The position numbers and the translations under genes are program-made. Under the pieces are notes generated by a model. It worked only from the letters and a program-made list of their open reading frames with translations. It did no database searches and was not told the origin of the DNA. Below are positions 33,577-42,905 of a stretch of 64,000 bases of DNA, in pieces. Position 1 is the first letter of the stretch. Every line of letters begins with the position of its first letter. Source of the stretch: Exiguobacterium sp. J17977 (GTDB taxonomy: Bacteria; Bacillota; Bacilli; Exiguobacteriales; Exiguobacteriaceae); NCBI RefSeq assembly GCF_018616375.1, contig NZ_JAEQBB010000004.1, positions 62,001-126,000 of the forward strand. Reading direction: 5' to 3'.

Positions 33577-34289
33577 TCACTGACGACTTCGAACTTGTAA
33601 CCGACACCCCATACCGTCGTGATCATATGCGCGGCTTCTGGAGAGACCCGGTTCAACTTTTCCCGGAGTCGCTTCACGTGCGTGTCGACCGTTCGAAGGT
33701 CTCCAAAGAATTCATAGTTCCACACTTCTTTTAGCAACTGTTCCCGTGAGAACACTTTGTCGACTTGCTTCGCTAAGAAGAACAACAGTTCATACTCTTT
33801 CGGCGTGAGCGCGATTTCTTCCCCGTCGACCGTGACACGGTGCGCGTCATTGTCAATCGTCAAGTGCGGGAAGACAATCAAGTCTTTTGATTTTTCAGCC
33901 GTACGCAAATATTTCGTCGAGCCTGAACGGCGAAGGAGCGCCTTGACGCGCAAGACGACCTCGCGAGGGCTGAACGGTTTGACGATATAATCGTCGGCAC
34001 CGACCTCGAACCCTTGGACACGGTCGACCTCTTCCCCTTTGGCCGTCAACATGATGACCGGTGTCGCCTTCGACTTGCGAAGCTCGGTACACACTTCGAC
34101 ACCGTCCATTTTTGGCATCATCAAGTCGAGCAGGATGACATCAAAATCATGCTCGAGGGCGAGCTGTAGCGCCTCTTCCCCGTTTGTCGCTTCGACGATG
34201 ACATACTGTTCCCGTTCCAAATACATTTTTAATAGGCGGCGAATTCTTTCCTCGTCGTCGACCACTAAAATTTTAGTTTTATTAGCCAT
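33573..34289 (-). CDS. resD: ResD, OmpR-family response regulator
   Basis: 238 residues. Receiver domain with phospho-acceptor Asp55 (VILLDLMMPKMDG) and Lys in YIVKPFSPRE; C-terminal winged helix with LTPKEYELLFFLAK and VDTHVKRLREKLN, ending TVWGVGYKFE. In B. subtilis ResD controls respiration and anaerobic genes with ResE. ATG 34289 follows GGAGG by 8 bases; a longer TTG form is unlikely. A terminator separates it from resC, so resDE has its own promoter, unlike a simple resABCDE unit. Confidence 0.94.
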   Translation of the reverse strand: MANKTKILVVDDEERIRRLLKMYLEREQYVIVEATNGEEALQLALEHDFDVILLDLMMPKMDGVEVCTELRKSKATPVIMLTAKGEEVDRVQGFEVGADDYIVKPFSPREVVLRVKALLRRSGSTKYLRTAEKSKDLIVFPHLTIDNDAHRVTVDGEEIALTPKEYELLFFLAKQVDKVFSREQLLKEVWNYEFFGDLRTVDTHVKRLREKLNRVSPEAAHMITTVWGVGYKFEVVSE

Positions 34290-34417
34290 CCACAAAACCT
34301 CCTAATCGAACCTTCACAAGATGTAGCGATTGTTGCACAATTGTGAACATTCCGCTCTCTTTCATAACTATACCACTCTATTATTTGGCTTCACAACGGT
34401 CAGTTGATAGCGCCATG

Positions 34418-34446
34418 AAAAAAGAAGCCACCGAAGTGACTTCTTT
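34418..34446 (-). terminator. terminator of resABC
   Basis: AAGAAGTCAC / GTGGCTTCTT (34436-34445, 34422-34431, one wobble), tetraloop TTCG, followed by TTTTTT on the minus strand, right at the resC end. Confidence 0.85.
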
Positions 34447-34448
34447 GT

Positions 34449-35633
34449 TTACGCATACGAATGCAAACCGGCGATGACAAGGTTGACGAAGACGAGGTTG
34501 AACATGATGACGGCGAATCCACCGACACATAGCCAAGCCGCTTTCGTTCCTGTCCAGCCACGCTGGATGCGCATATGCAAGTAATAGATATAAATGAGCA
34601 TCGTGATGAGTGCCCACACTTCTTTCGGGTCCCAGCCCCAGAAACGGTTCCAGGCGATTTGGGCCCAAATCATCGCGAAGATGAGGCCGCCAAGGATGAA
34701 CACCGGCAAGCCGATGGCAATCGACCGGTAACTGATTTCGTCAGCGAGGTCGAGGTCGACCTTCTTCGCGAGCGGCTGTAACGCCTCAGCGACGCGCTTG
34801 CGCAAGATGACGAAACGGAGCAACACGTAAATCACGACGCCGGCGATAACCGACCAAATGAGTGTGTTCAATTTCAACGTATTGATGAACGTCGGCAACT
34901 CGAGTGACAAGCCGCTGGCACCAGAGACGAGCTGCGCCCCTTCCGGTACGAACAGCATCGGCATGAAGTACTCATACGACTCTTGCGTCCCGCGGTCGTT
35001 CGTGAACTCGACGACGCCACCGGCGCCAATCGCCTTGAAGAGCATCGAGACGAGAATAAAGCCGAGCGTACACATGAGCACGAACATCGTAACTTCGAGC
35101 CACGTCCGTGATTTCGACTGCTCGCGCATCGACGTCTCGTTCAGCAAGAAGATGAGACCGGACGCAAAACTGATGGCCAGAATCCCTTGCCCGAGCGCTG
35201 CGGTCGTGACGTGAATCTTCAACCAGACGCTGTTCAAGGCCGGGATGAGCGGTGCCACTTCACTCGAGAACATCGAGGCGAACGCGATGACGAGCAACGC
35301 CACCGGCATGGCGAACAACCCGAGCACATCATTTTTATAAATCCCGTACACGACGAGGAAGCCGAGCACCATCATCATTCCGAAGAACGTCGTGTATTCG
35401 TATAGGTTCGATACCGGCGCATAGCCGACCCCGACCCACCGTAAAATAAAGTATCCCATTTGGGCGATAAAGCCGATGACCGCCAGTATGAACGCATATT
35501 TGCCGTAGGCGATGCGGTTGACGTTACGGTCTTTGCGCATCCCGCTGACCGCGATCGTGAACAACACGGTCGCGACAGCGTACAGGATGAACGCGATGAA
35601 GAGCAAACGACTGCTCCACTGAATCCACTCCAT
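34449..35633 (-). CDS. resC: ResC/CcsB-type cytochrome c biogenesis protein
   Basis: 394-residue polytopic protein of the CcmF/CcsA heme-handling family. The haem-binding 'WWD'-like segment AWNRFWGWDPKEVWALI lies near the C-terminus, among about nine membrane helices. With ResB it forms the system II cytochrome c synthase that attaches haem to apocytochromes outside the membrane. Starts at ATG 35633, overlapping the resB stop by one base. Confidence 0.95.
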   Translation of the reverse strand: MEWIQWSSRLLFIAFILYAVATVLFTIAVSGMRKDRNVNRIAYGKYAFILAVIGFIAQMGYFILRWVGVGYAPVSNLYEYTTFFGMMMVLGFLVVYGIYKNDVLGLFAMPVALLVIAFASMFSSEVAPLIPALNSVWLKIHVTTAALGQGILAISFASGLIFLLNETSMREQSKSRTWLEVTMFVLMCTLGFILVSMLFKAIGAGGVVEFTNDRGTQESYEYFMPMLFVPEGAQLVSGASGLSLELPTFINTLKLNTLIWSVIAGVVIYVLLRFVILRKRVAEALQPLAKKVDLDLADEISYRSIAIGLPVFILGGLIFAMIWAQIAWNRFWGWDPKEVWALITMLIYIYYLHMRIQRGWTGTKAAWLCVGGFAVIMFNLVFVNLVIAGLHSYA

Positions 35634-37180
35634 TATGATTCCCCTCTTTCATTGGTTGAGTTGTCGTCTGTCTTTTTTTCGAACCGTGCCTGATCTTCCC
35701 AGATCGGCAGGCCATGTTTCTCTAGGAGCGGTGTGATTTCGCGGTTGAGCGAAGATGGGTTCTTATTCGTGAAACCGGCGATGAGCACGTCCGTCTCGCC
35801 TTGACGGCGAATCCAGATGCGGCGATGCGGCCAATACATGCCCATCACGATTCCGACCATGAAGATGATGCCACCGACAATCAACACCGGGTACGTCGAG
35901 TCACTCTTGACGCGCAGACCGCTCGTGCTCGCCATCTCCGTTCCGGCGAATTGGACCGCATAGCGGTTCTCTTCGTCAGCGACGTTCAAGCGGATTCCAA
36001 TCAAGTTCGATTCGGTCGTGCCGTCCGGCGTGTCAATCGCCATGAAGAAGGCCGGGTTGAGCGCCCGTGGCGATTTCGTGTTCGGCTGGCCGTCCTTGAC
36101 CTCAAAGTCCGGATACAAGTCGTTCAGGTTGACTGTGACGTCACCGAGGTCGTACGTCGTCTCCGGATTTGTCAAATCGACCGTGAACGGTCCGTACACG
36201 TCGCCTGTCTCTTTATCGGCGACGTTGAAGGACATCGACAAGAACTCCGGTCGACTCGAATACTGTTCTTGATACACTTCATATTTTTCAAATTTGAACG
36301 GATGGTTCACTTTCGTCGAACCGGTATCGACTTCCTCGAGTTGCGGCGATCCGTCCTCGTTCGTTCCGGTCTTCTTGAACAGTGTCAATTCCGTCTCATA
36401 GTTTTTTGGGACTGCGCCCGCTTTCTCGATTGCCTCAGCAAACTTCGCATCTTCGGCGTTGTTTTCCGGATCATACATCTCTAAGATGAATTGGTCGTTG
36501 CGTAGATAATACTCATCGTCCGTCGCCTCGAGCGGAACCGTATCGCCTTCGCGCACCCATTCGAGCGTGTCCGTATGGAATGCCGGGAAGACGCGCAGCA
36601 TCGCGCCGATAAAGAAAATGACGAGTCCGATGTGGTTGACGTACGGGCCCCAACGACCGAAGCGGAATTTCTCGGCGAGCAGGGCATCCCCGTCACGCTT
36701 CACTTGATAGCGCTTCGCTTTTAAGGCGTCACCAAACGCATCGATTTGTTCGTCCGAACCTTTGCCTTCTCCAATCAGACGTTGCCCGCGCATGAAGCGG
36801 TCAGTACGTCGGACCGGCTGGTTTTTCAACGCTTTATAGAGCGGGAAGAACCGATCAATCGATACGACGATGAGCGATAACGTCAGCATGACGATCAACG
36901 TGATGTACCACCACGATGTATAGAGGTTATGGAATCCTAACGTGTAATAAATCGTTCCCGGTGTCCCGTACTCGTCCGTGTAATACTGGCTCGCCGGCAG
37001 CTGTTGCGGAATGTACATCTCTTGCGGAAAAATCGTTCCGACCGCCGATCCGACGATGATGAGCCCGATCAGCCATAGACCGACCTTGACCGATGCGAAA
37101 AAGCTCCACACCCGGTCAATCCATGACCGTGGACGACGCTTCGATCGTAAATCGGCGCCGTCGTATTTCATATCTAGCAT
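35633..37180 (-). CDS. resB: ResB/Ccs1-type cytochrome c biogenesis protein
   Basis: 515 residues: N-terminal membrane helices (SVKVGLWLIGLIIVGSAVGT; TSWWYITLIVMLTLSLIVVS; GPYVNHIGLVIFFIGAML), a large extracytoplasmic domain (about residues 190-420) and a last helix (YPVLIVGGIIFMVGIVMGMY). Partner of ResC in cytochrome c maturation. ATG 37180 with GGGGGG upstream. Gene order resA-resB-resC is intact. Confidence 0.94.
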   Translation of the reverse strand: MLDMKYDGADLRSKRRPRSWIDRVWSFFASVKVGLWLIGLIIVGSAVGTIFPQEMYIPQQLPASQYYTDEYGTPGTIYYTLGFHNLYTSWWYITLIVMLTLSLIVVSIDRFFPLYKALKNQPVRRTDRFMRGQRLIGEGKGSDEQIDAFGDALKAKRYQVKRDGDALLAEKFRFGRWGPYVNHIGLVIFFIGAMLRVFPAFHTDTLEWVREGDTVPLEATDDEYYLRNDQFILEMYDPENNAEDAKFAEAIEKAGAVPKNYETELTLFKKTGTNEDGSPQLEEVDTGSTKVNHPFKFEKYEVYQEQYSSRPEFLSMSFNVADKETGDVYGPFTVDLTNPETTYDLGDVTVNLNDLYPDFEVKDGQPNTKSPRALNPAFFMAIDTPDGTTESNLIGIRLNVADEENRYAVQFAGTEMASTSGLRVKSDSTYPVLIVGGIIFMVGIVMGMYWPHRRIWIRRQGETDVLIAGFTNKNPSSLNREITPLLEKHGLPIWEDQARFEKKTDDNSTNERGES

Positions 37181-37199
37181 ATGTGCGCCCCCCGTTCGC

Positions 37200-37781
37200 T
37201 TACAATGACTTCTCGGCCAACTCCATCAATTTCTCTTTCGTGAGTTCACCTTCGTACTTTTCAATCACTTTACCGTCGGCGTCGATGACGAACGTGACCG
37301 GCAAGTTATAAATCCCGTACGCCTTCTCGACTTCGCTGCGCGTATCCATCAAAATCGGATAGTCGAGCTTGACGCCGAGGTCGTTCACGAAGTTATCGAC
37401 CCGGAGCGGTGTCTCACCGACATTGACCGCCCAAAAATCGACGCCCATATTCTGAAGGGTCGCATAATTGTCCTGGACGACGGGCATCTCTTTCTCACAC
37501 GGTTCACAGAACGTGCCCCAGAAGTTCAAAAGTAGTCCTTTGCCGTCGTATGTCTCACGCTCGACCATCGTCGTCCCGTCCAGACTGACAAGCTTGAAGT
37601 TCGGCGCATCGTCACCAGCCTCGACCCGTCCGTCGTTACCGGCTTGTTCAATCAATTGCATGATGACGACCGCTCCTGCGAACAGGACCATCGTCATAAT
37701 CATGAGCCGCCAAAATGACCGTTTTTTCTTATGGGCCATCGCCTGGTTCATGCGATCACCCGACTTTGTTTCTTTTGTCAT
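37200..37781 (-). CDS. resA: ResA, membrane-anchored thiol-disulfide oxidoreductase
   Basis: 193 residues: basic N-terminus, one membrane anchor (about 25-45, RLMIMTMVLFAGAVVIMQL), then a thioredoxin-like domain with active site Cys92-Glu-Pro-Cys95 (WGTFCEPCEKEMP). CEPC is the characteristic ResA motif; it keeps apocytochrome c cysteines reduced outside the membrane for haem attachment. Starts at ATG 37781 after AGGATGG. First gene of resABC, 19 bases before resB. Confidence 0.96.
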   Translation of the reverse strand: MTKETKSGDRMNQAMAHKKKRSFWRLMIMTMVLFAGAVVIMQLIEQAGNDGRVEAGDDAPNFKLVSLDGTTMVERETYDGKGLLLNFWGTFCEPCEKEMPVVQDNYATLQNMGVDFWAVNVGETPLRVDNFVNDLGVKLDYPILMDTRSEVEKAYGIYNLPVTFVIDADGKVIEKYEGELTKEKLMELAEKSL

Positions 37782-37877
37782 GAGTTCACACCATCCTTCA
37801 GTTGTTATTGTACTGAAAAAACACTAAAAACGCACATTAACAGACTTTTTTCATCTTTTTGTCACACAATCTCCACA

Positions 37878-37912
37878 AACTAAAAAATCATCCTATATCA
37901 GGACGATTTTTA
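37878..37912 (-). terminator. terminator after rluB
   Basis: AAAATCGTCCT pairs with AGGATGATTTT (one wobble) on the minus strand, loop GATAT, followed by TTAGTTT. It begins 5 bases past the rluB stop. Confidence 0.8.
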
Positions 37913-37916
37913 GTTG

Positions 37917-38675
37917 TTATTTTTTCTTTTTCTTGCCTCGTTGTACGGGTGGTACGGTCGGGTTGGCAAGTTCACGCAGCTTTGATACTTCTTTGCGTGA
38001 CAGTTCACGCCATTCGCCGGTCGTGAGACCGTCGAGTGTCAAGAAACCGAACTGCTCGCGCTTCAGTTTGATGACTTCCGAACCGACCGCTTCGAGCATG
38101 CGACGGATTTGACGATTATGGCCTTCCGAGATGACGATTTCAAGAATGGCCGAGTTTTTCTTATGGTCGACCGTCTTCATCTTCACTTGGGCGCTACCCG
38201 TCTTATAACCGTCATCGAGCTCGACGCCCGACTCGAGTTGTTTCATCGCGATATACGAAGGAATGTTCTTCACTTTCGCCACATAGCGTTTCGGGATTTT
38301 GAACTTCGGATGGGTCATCATGTTCGAGAACTCTCCGTCGTTCGTCAAGATGATGAGTCCCGTCGTGTTATAGTCGAGACGTCCGACCGGGAAGACACGC
38401 GATCCAGGCGGGACGAGGTCAGTGATGACTTTCCGACCTTTATCGTCTTCGACCGTCGAGACGTAACCGCTCGGCTTGTAGAGGACATAATAGACATGCT
38501 CTTCTTGTTCGATTTTCACACCGTCGACTTCGACTTCAGACTTCGGTCCGACTTTCGTCCCGAGTTCGCGCACGACTTTCCCGTTGACGCGGACCCGTCC
38601 ATCTAAAATCATTTCTTCGGCTTTGCGCCGTGAGGCGACACCTGCTTGGGCAATCACTTTTTGTAAACGTTCCAT
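37917..38675 (-). CDS. rluB: RluB, 23S rRNA pseudouridine synthase
   Basis: 252 residues. N-terminal S4 RNA-binding domain (MERLQKVIAQAGVASRRKAE), catalytic domain with Asp in VGRLDYNTTGLIILTNDGEF, and EGHNRQIRRMLEAVG, typical of the RsuA/RluB family; lysine-rich C-terminus. It isomerises uridine in helix 89 of 23S rRNA. Abuts scpB (stop 38676, start 38675). Confidence 0.95.
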   Translation of the reverse strand: MERLQKVIAQAGVASRRKAEEMILDGRVRVNGKVVRELGTKVGPKSEVEVDGVKIEQEEHVYYVLYKPSGYVSTVEDDKGRKVITDLVPPGSRVFPVGRLDYNTTGLIILTNDGEFSNMMTHPKFKIPKRYVAKVKNIPSYIAMKQLESGVELDDGYKTGSAQVKMKTVDHKKNSAILEIVISEGHNRQIRRMLEAVGSEVIKLKREQFGFLTLDGLTTGEWRELSRKEVSKLRELANPTVPPVQRGKKKKK

Positions 38676-39269
38676 TTATTCATTCTCCAATCTATCTTGC
38701 ATAATCGCAGACGGCTGGCCGAAGAACAAATCGCCTTCGTCCGAGAGCTCGTCTTCAAACGTTAATGGGGGCAATTCATCAAGTGAATTAAACCCGAAAT
38801 GGTCCAGGAAATGCTCGGTCGTCCGGTACAACTTGGCCCGTCCAATCGTCTTGGCCCGGCCCGCCGACTCGATCAATCCTTTTGATAACAGCGTATGGAT
38901 GACGCGTTCGACTTTGACGCCCCGAACTTCTTCGATATCGGCCCGGGTGACCGGTTGCTTATACGCGATGATGACGAGCGTCTCCATCGCGGCCCGAGAC
39001 AACGCTTGTTCGGCCATCGTGCCGACGTATCGCTGAATATACTCGGAAACCTCGGGGACCGTCACAAGCTTGTATACGCCCGCCGACTCGATCAATTGGA
39101 ACGGACGACCGGAGTCTTTAAACGATCCTTCTAGTTTACTCAACTGTTCGCGGGCGGCGGCTTCAGAAATGTCAAGTGTATCCGCGAGGGCACGCACTTC
39201 CATCCCTTCTTCACCGACGACGAACAGTAGACTCTCAATAATCGTTTCATAAGACAACAACGGCTTCAT
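38676..39269 (-). CDS. scpB: ScpB, condensin subunit
   Basis: 197 residues: tandem winged helices ([57 protein letters not shown]). Partner of ScpA and SMC in chromosome condensation and segregation. ATG 39269 lies 23 bases inside the end of scpA with AAAGGA just upstream; a longer form (39338) would sit entirely in scpA. Confidence 0.95.
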   Translation of the reverse strand: MKPLLSYETIIESLLFVVGEEGMEVRALADTLDISEAAAREQLSKLEGSFKDSGRPFQLIESAGVYKLVTVPEVSEYIQRYVGTMAEQALSRAAMETLVIIAYKQPVTRADIEEVRGVKVERVIHTLLSKGLIESAGRAKTIGRAKLYRTTEHFLDHFGFNSLDELPPLTFEDELSDEGDLFFGQPSAIMQDRLENE

Positions 39270-40014
39270 TCCTTTCCTTTGACGATTCGACGAACGAGAT
39301 TTGAATGTCCCGGTCTTCTTGTTTGGTCGTGACGACACGCAACTTGATCAGCTCGAGCAACGCCATGAACGTGACGACGAGATCGGAGACGTCAGGCCGC
39401 TCTTCGAAAAACGAAAAGAACGACGTCTTCCCTTCTGCCGAGACGTGCTCGTGCAACCGCATCATCTGCTCCTCAAGCGTCCGTTCTTCGCGTTTGATCG
39501 TCTTCTTGCGGCGTTCTTTCCACCGCTTGCGTTCGACCATTTTCGAATAGGCGTGCAACAAGTCCGAGAAGTTGAGCGGTCCGTCGTACGGTTGGACGAG
39601 GTCAGACATATAGCGCGTCAAATCTTCGCCCGGACGGCTATACAGTTCGAGCCGAGACTCTTCTTGCTCGCGCATGAACACGACCGCTTCTTTATAGGCC
39701 TTATATTCAATCAACTGTCGAATCAACCCTTCGCGGGTCGGTTCTTCGCCGAAGTCAGGAATATCATCCTCTTCGACCGGTACGGGTGGCAACAGTTGCT
39801 TGCTCTTCAACTGGAGCAACGTCGCCGCCATGACCAAATATTCACTGGCCACATCGAGCTCAAATTTTTGCATCGTCCGGATAAAGGCGACATACTGGTC
39901 CGTGACCTCGGAGACAGAGATGTCCGCGATGTCGAGCTCCATCTTACCGATCAAGTGGAGCAACAAGTCGAGCGGACCTTCGAACGTATCGATTTTGACG
40001 TTGTACGCTTCCAT
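39247..40014 (-). CDS. scpA: ScpA, condensin kleisin subunit
   Basis: 255 residues of the bacterial kleisin ScpA: N-terminal [41 protein letters not shown], and a C-terminal winged helix ([20 protein letters not shown]). It bridges SMC heads. ATG 40014 with GGCAGGTG is used; GTG/ATG codons further up (40029) are less well placed. Divergent from ypuF. Confidence 0.95.
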   Translation of the reverse strand: MEAYNVKIDTFEGPLDLLLHLIGKMELDIADISVSEVTDQYVAFIRTMQKFELDVASEYLVMAATLLQLKSKQLLPPVPVEEDDIPDFGEEPTREGLIRQLIEYKAYKEAVVFMREQEESRLELYSRPGEDLTRYMSDLVQPYDGPLNFSDLLHAYSKMVERKRWKERRKKTIKREERTLEEQMMRLHEHVSAEGKTSFFSFFEERPDVSDLVVTFMALLELIKLRVVTTKQEDRDIQISFVESSKERNEAVVVL

Positions 40015-40092
40015 AGAGACACCTGCCATTTACATTTTTGCGCTTTAGTATAACATGTTTTGTAGTACCGTGACCACGAAAGGAGAAAATTG

Positions 40093-40563
40093 ATGTCAAC
40101 GCCTTTAATCCAGTATACGCTCTTGTTTGAATGCCATGCCGATTATTTCGAATGCCACGAAGTGCTCGAGGAAGCATGGCAAGACGGAGGCCGTCAAGAT
40201 TTAGGTTACGCCGCCCTGATTCAGTACGCCGTCGCCCATTACCATGCCCGACGCGGCAATTCGGCCGGGGCGAAAAAGAGCATCGCGGCGTTGCAGCAAA
40301 AGCTTGGATTGGCCGCGACCGAGCTCGAGGGACACGGCATCGACGTGGACGCGTTCGCCAAGGACCTGGGTCGTTGGCCGCTTCCCAAGACGCTCCCGCT
40401 CGACAACCCGACGCGGCAACGAATCGAGCGCTTGAAACCCACTTTCGAACCGACGACGCTCACGTTTGACGAGCTCGTCCATAAACATATGTATCGAGAC
40501 CGGACACCGGTCGTCAACGAGCGGCTCCGGGCGCTCGAGGCACGCAAAAAAGCTAGGCGCTGA
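40093..40563 (+). CDS. ypuF: YpuF, DUF309 family protein
   Basis: 156 residues of the DUF309 family, with the hallmark DYFECHEVLEEAWQDG near the N-terminus and LGYAALIQYAVAHYHARRGN, an all-helical fold with conserved His/Glu that could bind metal. Function unknown. ATG 40093 with AAGGAG 7 bases upstream. The order ribT-ypuF-scpA-scpB corresponds to B. subtilis, but here ypuF runs opposite to scpA. Confidence 0.88.
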   Translation: MSTPLIQYTLLFECHADYFECHEVLEEAWQDGGRQDLGYAALIQYAVAHYHARRGNSAGAKKSIAALQQKLGLAATELEGHGIDVDAFAKDLGRWPLPKTLPLDNPTRQRIERLKPTFEPTTLTFDELVHKHMYRDRTPVVNERLRALEARKKARR

Positions 40564-40576
40564 GCCTAGCTTTTTT
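40545..40576. terminator. bidirectional terminator between ypuF and ribT
   Basis: AAAAAAGCTAGGC and GCCTAGCTTTTTT (40545-40557, 40564-40576) form a perfect 13-base stem between the convergent genes; its left arm includes the end of ypuF. Confidence 0.92.
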
Positions 40577-40931
40577 AGATTGCGACTTGATTCCATTTAT
40601 CGAGCAAGTCCCCGGTCTTGCCTCGACCGACGAGCGTCAAGTCGAGCGGCAATAAGTTACGGGTCTCATCGAGCAGTTCGTAAGAACGCTTCTCGCCGCG
40701 GAACGACGGAGACAGCGCGATATGATGGATGATCATCGTCGTCTCTTGTTGCTCCATCCCGATAATCCCGACGAAGTCTTCCCCGACTCTCCAGAGATAA
40801 AGGAATTTGGCAGGATCATCTTCATAGGACCGAACGAGGTCGAGCAAGGCGAGTGGGGACTTGTCGCTACATGAGAACGCAAGCAGTCCCATCGCCGTCT
40901 TTTCGTACGATTGTTTATATTTCACCAGCAT
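40575..40931 (-). CDS. ribT: RibT-like GNAT acetyltransferase
   Basis: 118 residues of a compact GNAT fold (MLVKYKQSYEKTAMGLLAFS; DFVGIIGMEQQETTMIIHHIALSPSFRG). Similar in size and position to B. subtilis RibT at the edge of the rib/scp region; no rib genes are present in the window. Substrate unknown. ATG 40931 with GGTGGTG about 9 bases upstream. Confidence 0.78.
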   Translation of the reverse strand: MLVKYKQSYEKTAMGLLAFSCSDKSPLALLDLVRSYEDDPAKFLYLWRVGEDFVGIIGMEQQETTMIIHHIALSPSFRGEKRSYELLDETRNLLPLDLTLVGRGKTGDLLDKWNQVAI

Positions 40932-41020
40932 CGCTGGTTTCACCACCTTTAGTCATTCATGTTTCACTAAGTGAACACGTGAGAGACATGGCTCATTGTG
41001 CCATAACGTTCAGGCAGAAA

Positions 41021-41461
41021 TCAATTCTCGTCCCAAACTTTGACTTCGGCCATCTTCGTGCCTTGACGAAGTTTGACCGCGTGCTCGAGGCCAGACGTCA
41101 CTTTTCCGAAGACCGTGTGAACGCCATCAAGGTGTGGCTGTGGCTCGTGGACGATAAAGAACTGTGACGAGCCCGTGTTGCGACCTGCGTGCGCCATCGA
41201 GAGCGAACCGGCTTCATGCTTGTACGGGAATGACGTCGACGTCTCACATGGAATCGTGTAGCCTGCGCCACCCATGCCTGTACCTTCTGGACAGCCGCCT
41301 TGGCTGACGAAGCCTGGGATGACCCGGTGGAATGTCAAACCGTTATAGAAGCCGCTGTTCGCGAGCTTCTCGAAGTTTTCAACCGTGATCGGTGCCGCAT
41401 CGTGGAACAAATCGAATTCGATCATTTCACCGTTCTCTAATTGCATTGATCCTTTTTTCAT
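41021..41461 (-). CDS. ppiB: PpiB, cyclophilin peptidyl-prolyl isomerase
   Basis: 146-residue cyclophilin: [20 protein letters not shown] (catalytic Arg), [19 protein letters not shown] and [16 protein letters not shown]. It catalyses cis-trans isomerisation of prolyl bonds in the cytosol. ATG 41461 follows AAAGGGG. Monocistronic. Confidence 0.95.
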   Translation of the reverse strand: MKKGSMQLENGEMIEFDLFHDAAPITVENFEKLANSGFYNGLTFHRVIPGFVSQGGCPEGTGMGGAGYTIPCETSTSFPYKHEAGSLSMAHAGRNTGSSQFFIVHEPQPHLDGVHTVFGKVTSGLEHAVKLRQGTKMAEVKVWDEN

Positions 41462-41518
41462 ATCAAGTTACCCCTTTATGGTCATATAGTCTTTCTCACT
41501 CACACATTGCCCATTCTA

Positions 41519-41560
41519 TCAAAAAAAACCGTCTGTCTCCACTATTTTGTGGAAACAGAC
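41519..41560 (-). terminator. terminator of deoB-pupG-pdp
   Basis: CGTCTGTTTCCAC pairs with GTGGAGACAGACG (41548-41560, 41529-41541, one wobble), followed by TTTTTTTT on the minus strand, 15 bases past pdp. Confidence 0.9.
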
Positions 41561-41575
41561 GTTCTGACTTGCTAC

Positions 41576-42877
41576 TTACTGGATGACGGCATGGACGAGC
41601 GGACGTGCCTTCGGCTCTGTCGCACCGATCGTATACGCGTGGTCCATCCGCTCGAGCGCAGAAGTCATATCTTCTTTATTCGAACGGAGCACGGCAATCA
41701 CGTCACCGGCCTCGACCTTGTCGCCGACTTTCTTCTCGAGGGTGATCCCAGCCGCGAAGTCGAGCTGATCATCTTTCGTCGCCCGACCTGCGCCGAGGAG
41801 CATCGCTGCCACGCCGACTTCGTCGGCGATGATCGACTCGACGTAACCCGCTTGTTTCGCGACGAACGTCGTCTCATATTTTGCTTGTGGAAGTTTCGAC
41901 AAGTCATCGACGAGTGATGCGTCGCCACCTTGTGCGGCGACGAACTGACGGAACACCTCGAGGGCATGACCGTCTGCCATACGCTTCTCAAGGTCAGCAT
42001 ACGCCTCGTCGAACGTCGGATAGAATTCGCCGAGTACCGCCATATGGCCGGCAATCGTAAGGGCGATCGTCTTCAAATCGTTCACGTCTTTGCCCGAGAG
42101 GACTTCGATCGCTTCTTTCACTTCGTTCGCGTTCCCAATCTCGAAACCGAGCGGTTGGTCCATGTCCGTGATGACGGCGACCGTTTGACGGCCGACGTTC
42201 TTCCCGATGGCAACCATCTCTTCAGCGAGCGCTTTCGCGTCATCGAACGACTTCATGAATGCCCCTGAGCCCGTCTTGACGTCGAGGACGATACTGTCGG
42301 CACCGGCCGCGATTTTCTTCGACATAATCGAGCTCGCGATGAGTGGGATCGAATCGACCGTCGCCGTCACGTCACGAAGTGCATACAGACGTTTATCGGC
42401 AGGCGTCAAGTTGCCCGTCTGCCCGATGATTGACATTTTGATATCGTTTACTTGCTTCGTGAACTGTTCTTCCGTCAACTCGACGTTGAAGCCTGGGAAC
42501 GATTCAAGCTTATCGATTGTCCCGCCCGTGTGGCCGAGACCGCGACCGCTCATCTTCGCGACCGGAATCCCGATTGACGCGACGAGCGGAGCGACGATCA
42601 AGCTGATTTTGTCACCGACACCGCCGGTTGAGTGTTTATCGACTTTTTTACCTTGGATGTTTGACAAATCGATGACGTCACCAGACTTGACCATCTCCAT
42701 CGTCAAGGCCGCCGTCTCTTTCTCGGTCATGCCGTTAAAGTAAATCGCCATCGAGAGGGCCGACATCTGATAGTCAGGGATCGTCTCGTTCGTGAAGCCT
42801 TCGATGATGAAGCGAATCTCCTCTTCATTCAATTCGCCACCGTTACGTTTTTTCAAAATCAAATCGACCATGCGCAT
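41576..42877 (-). CDS. pdp: pyrimidine-nucleoside phosphorylase
   Basis: 433 residues of the thymidine/pyrimidine phosphorylase family: RMVDLILKKRNGGELNEEEI, the signature KVDKHSTGGVGDKISL, and GRGLGHTGGTIDKLES. It splits uridine/thymidine to base and (deoxy)ribose-1-phosphate. ATG 42877 follows AGGAGG; a 36-residue longer frame would overlap pupG and is rejected. Last gene of the salvage operon. Confidence 0.96.
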   Translation of the reverse strand: MRMVDLILKKRNGGELNEEEIRFIIEGFTNETIPDYQMSALSMAIYFNGMTEKETAALTMEMVKSGDVIDLSNIQGKKVDKHSTGGVGDKISLIVAPLVASIGIPVAKMSGRGLGHTGGTIDKLESFPGFNVELTEEQFTKQVNDIKMSIIGQTGNLTPADKRLYALRDVTATVDSIPLIASSIMSKKIAAGADSIVLDVKTGSGAFMKSFDDAKALAEEMVAIGKNVGRQTVAVITDMDQPLGFEIGNANEVKEAIEVLSGKDVNDLKTIALTIAGHMAVLGEFYPTFDEAYADLEKRMADGHALEVFRQFVAAQGGDASLVDDLSKLPQAKYETTFVAKQAGYVESIIADEVGVAAMLLGAGRATKDDQLDFAAGITLEKKVGDKVEAGDVIAVLRSNKEDMTSALERMDHAYTIGATEPKARPLVHAVIQ

Positions 42878-42905
42878 AAGTTTCGTCCTCCTAGTTAGAT
42901 AGTGG

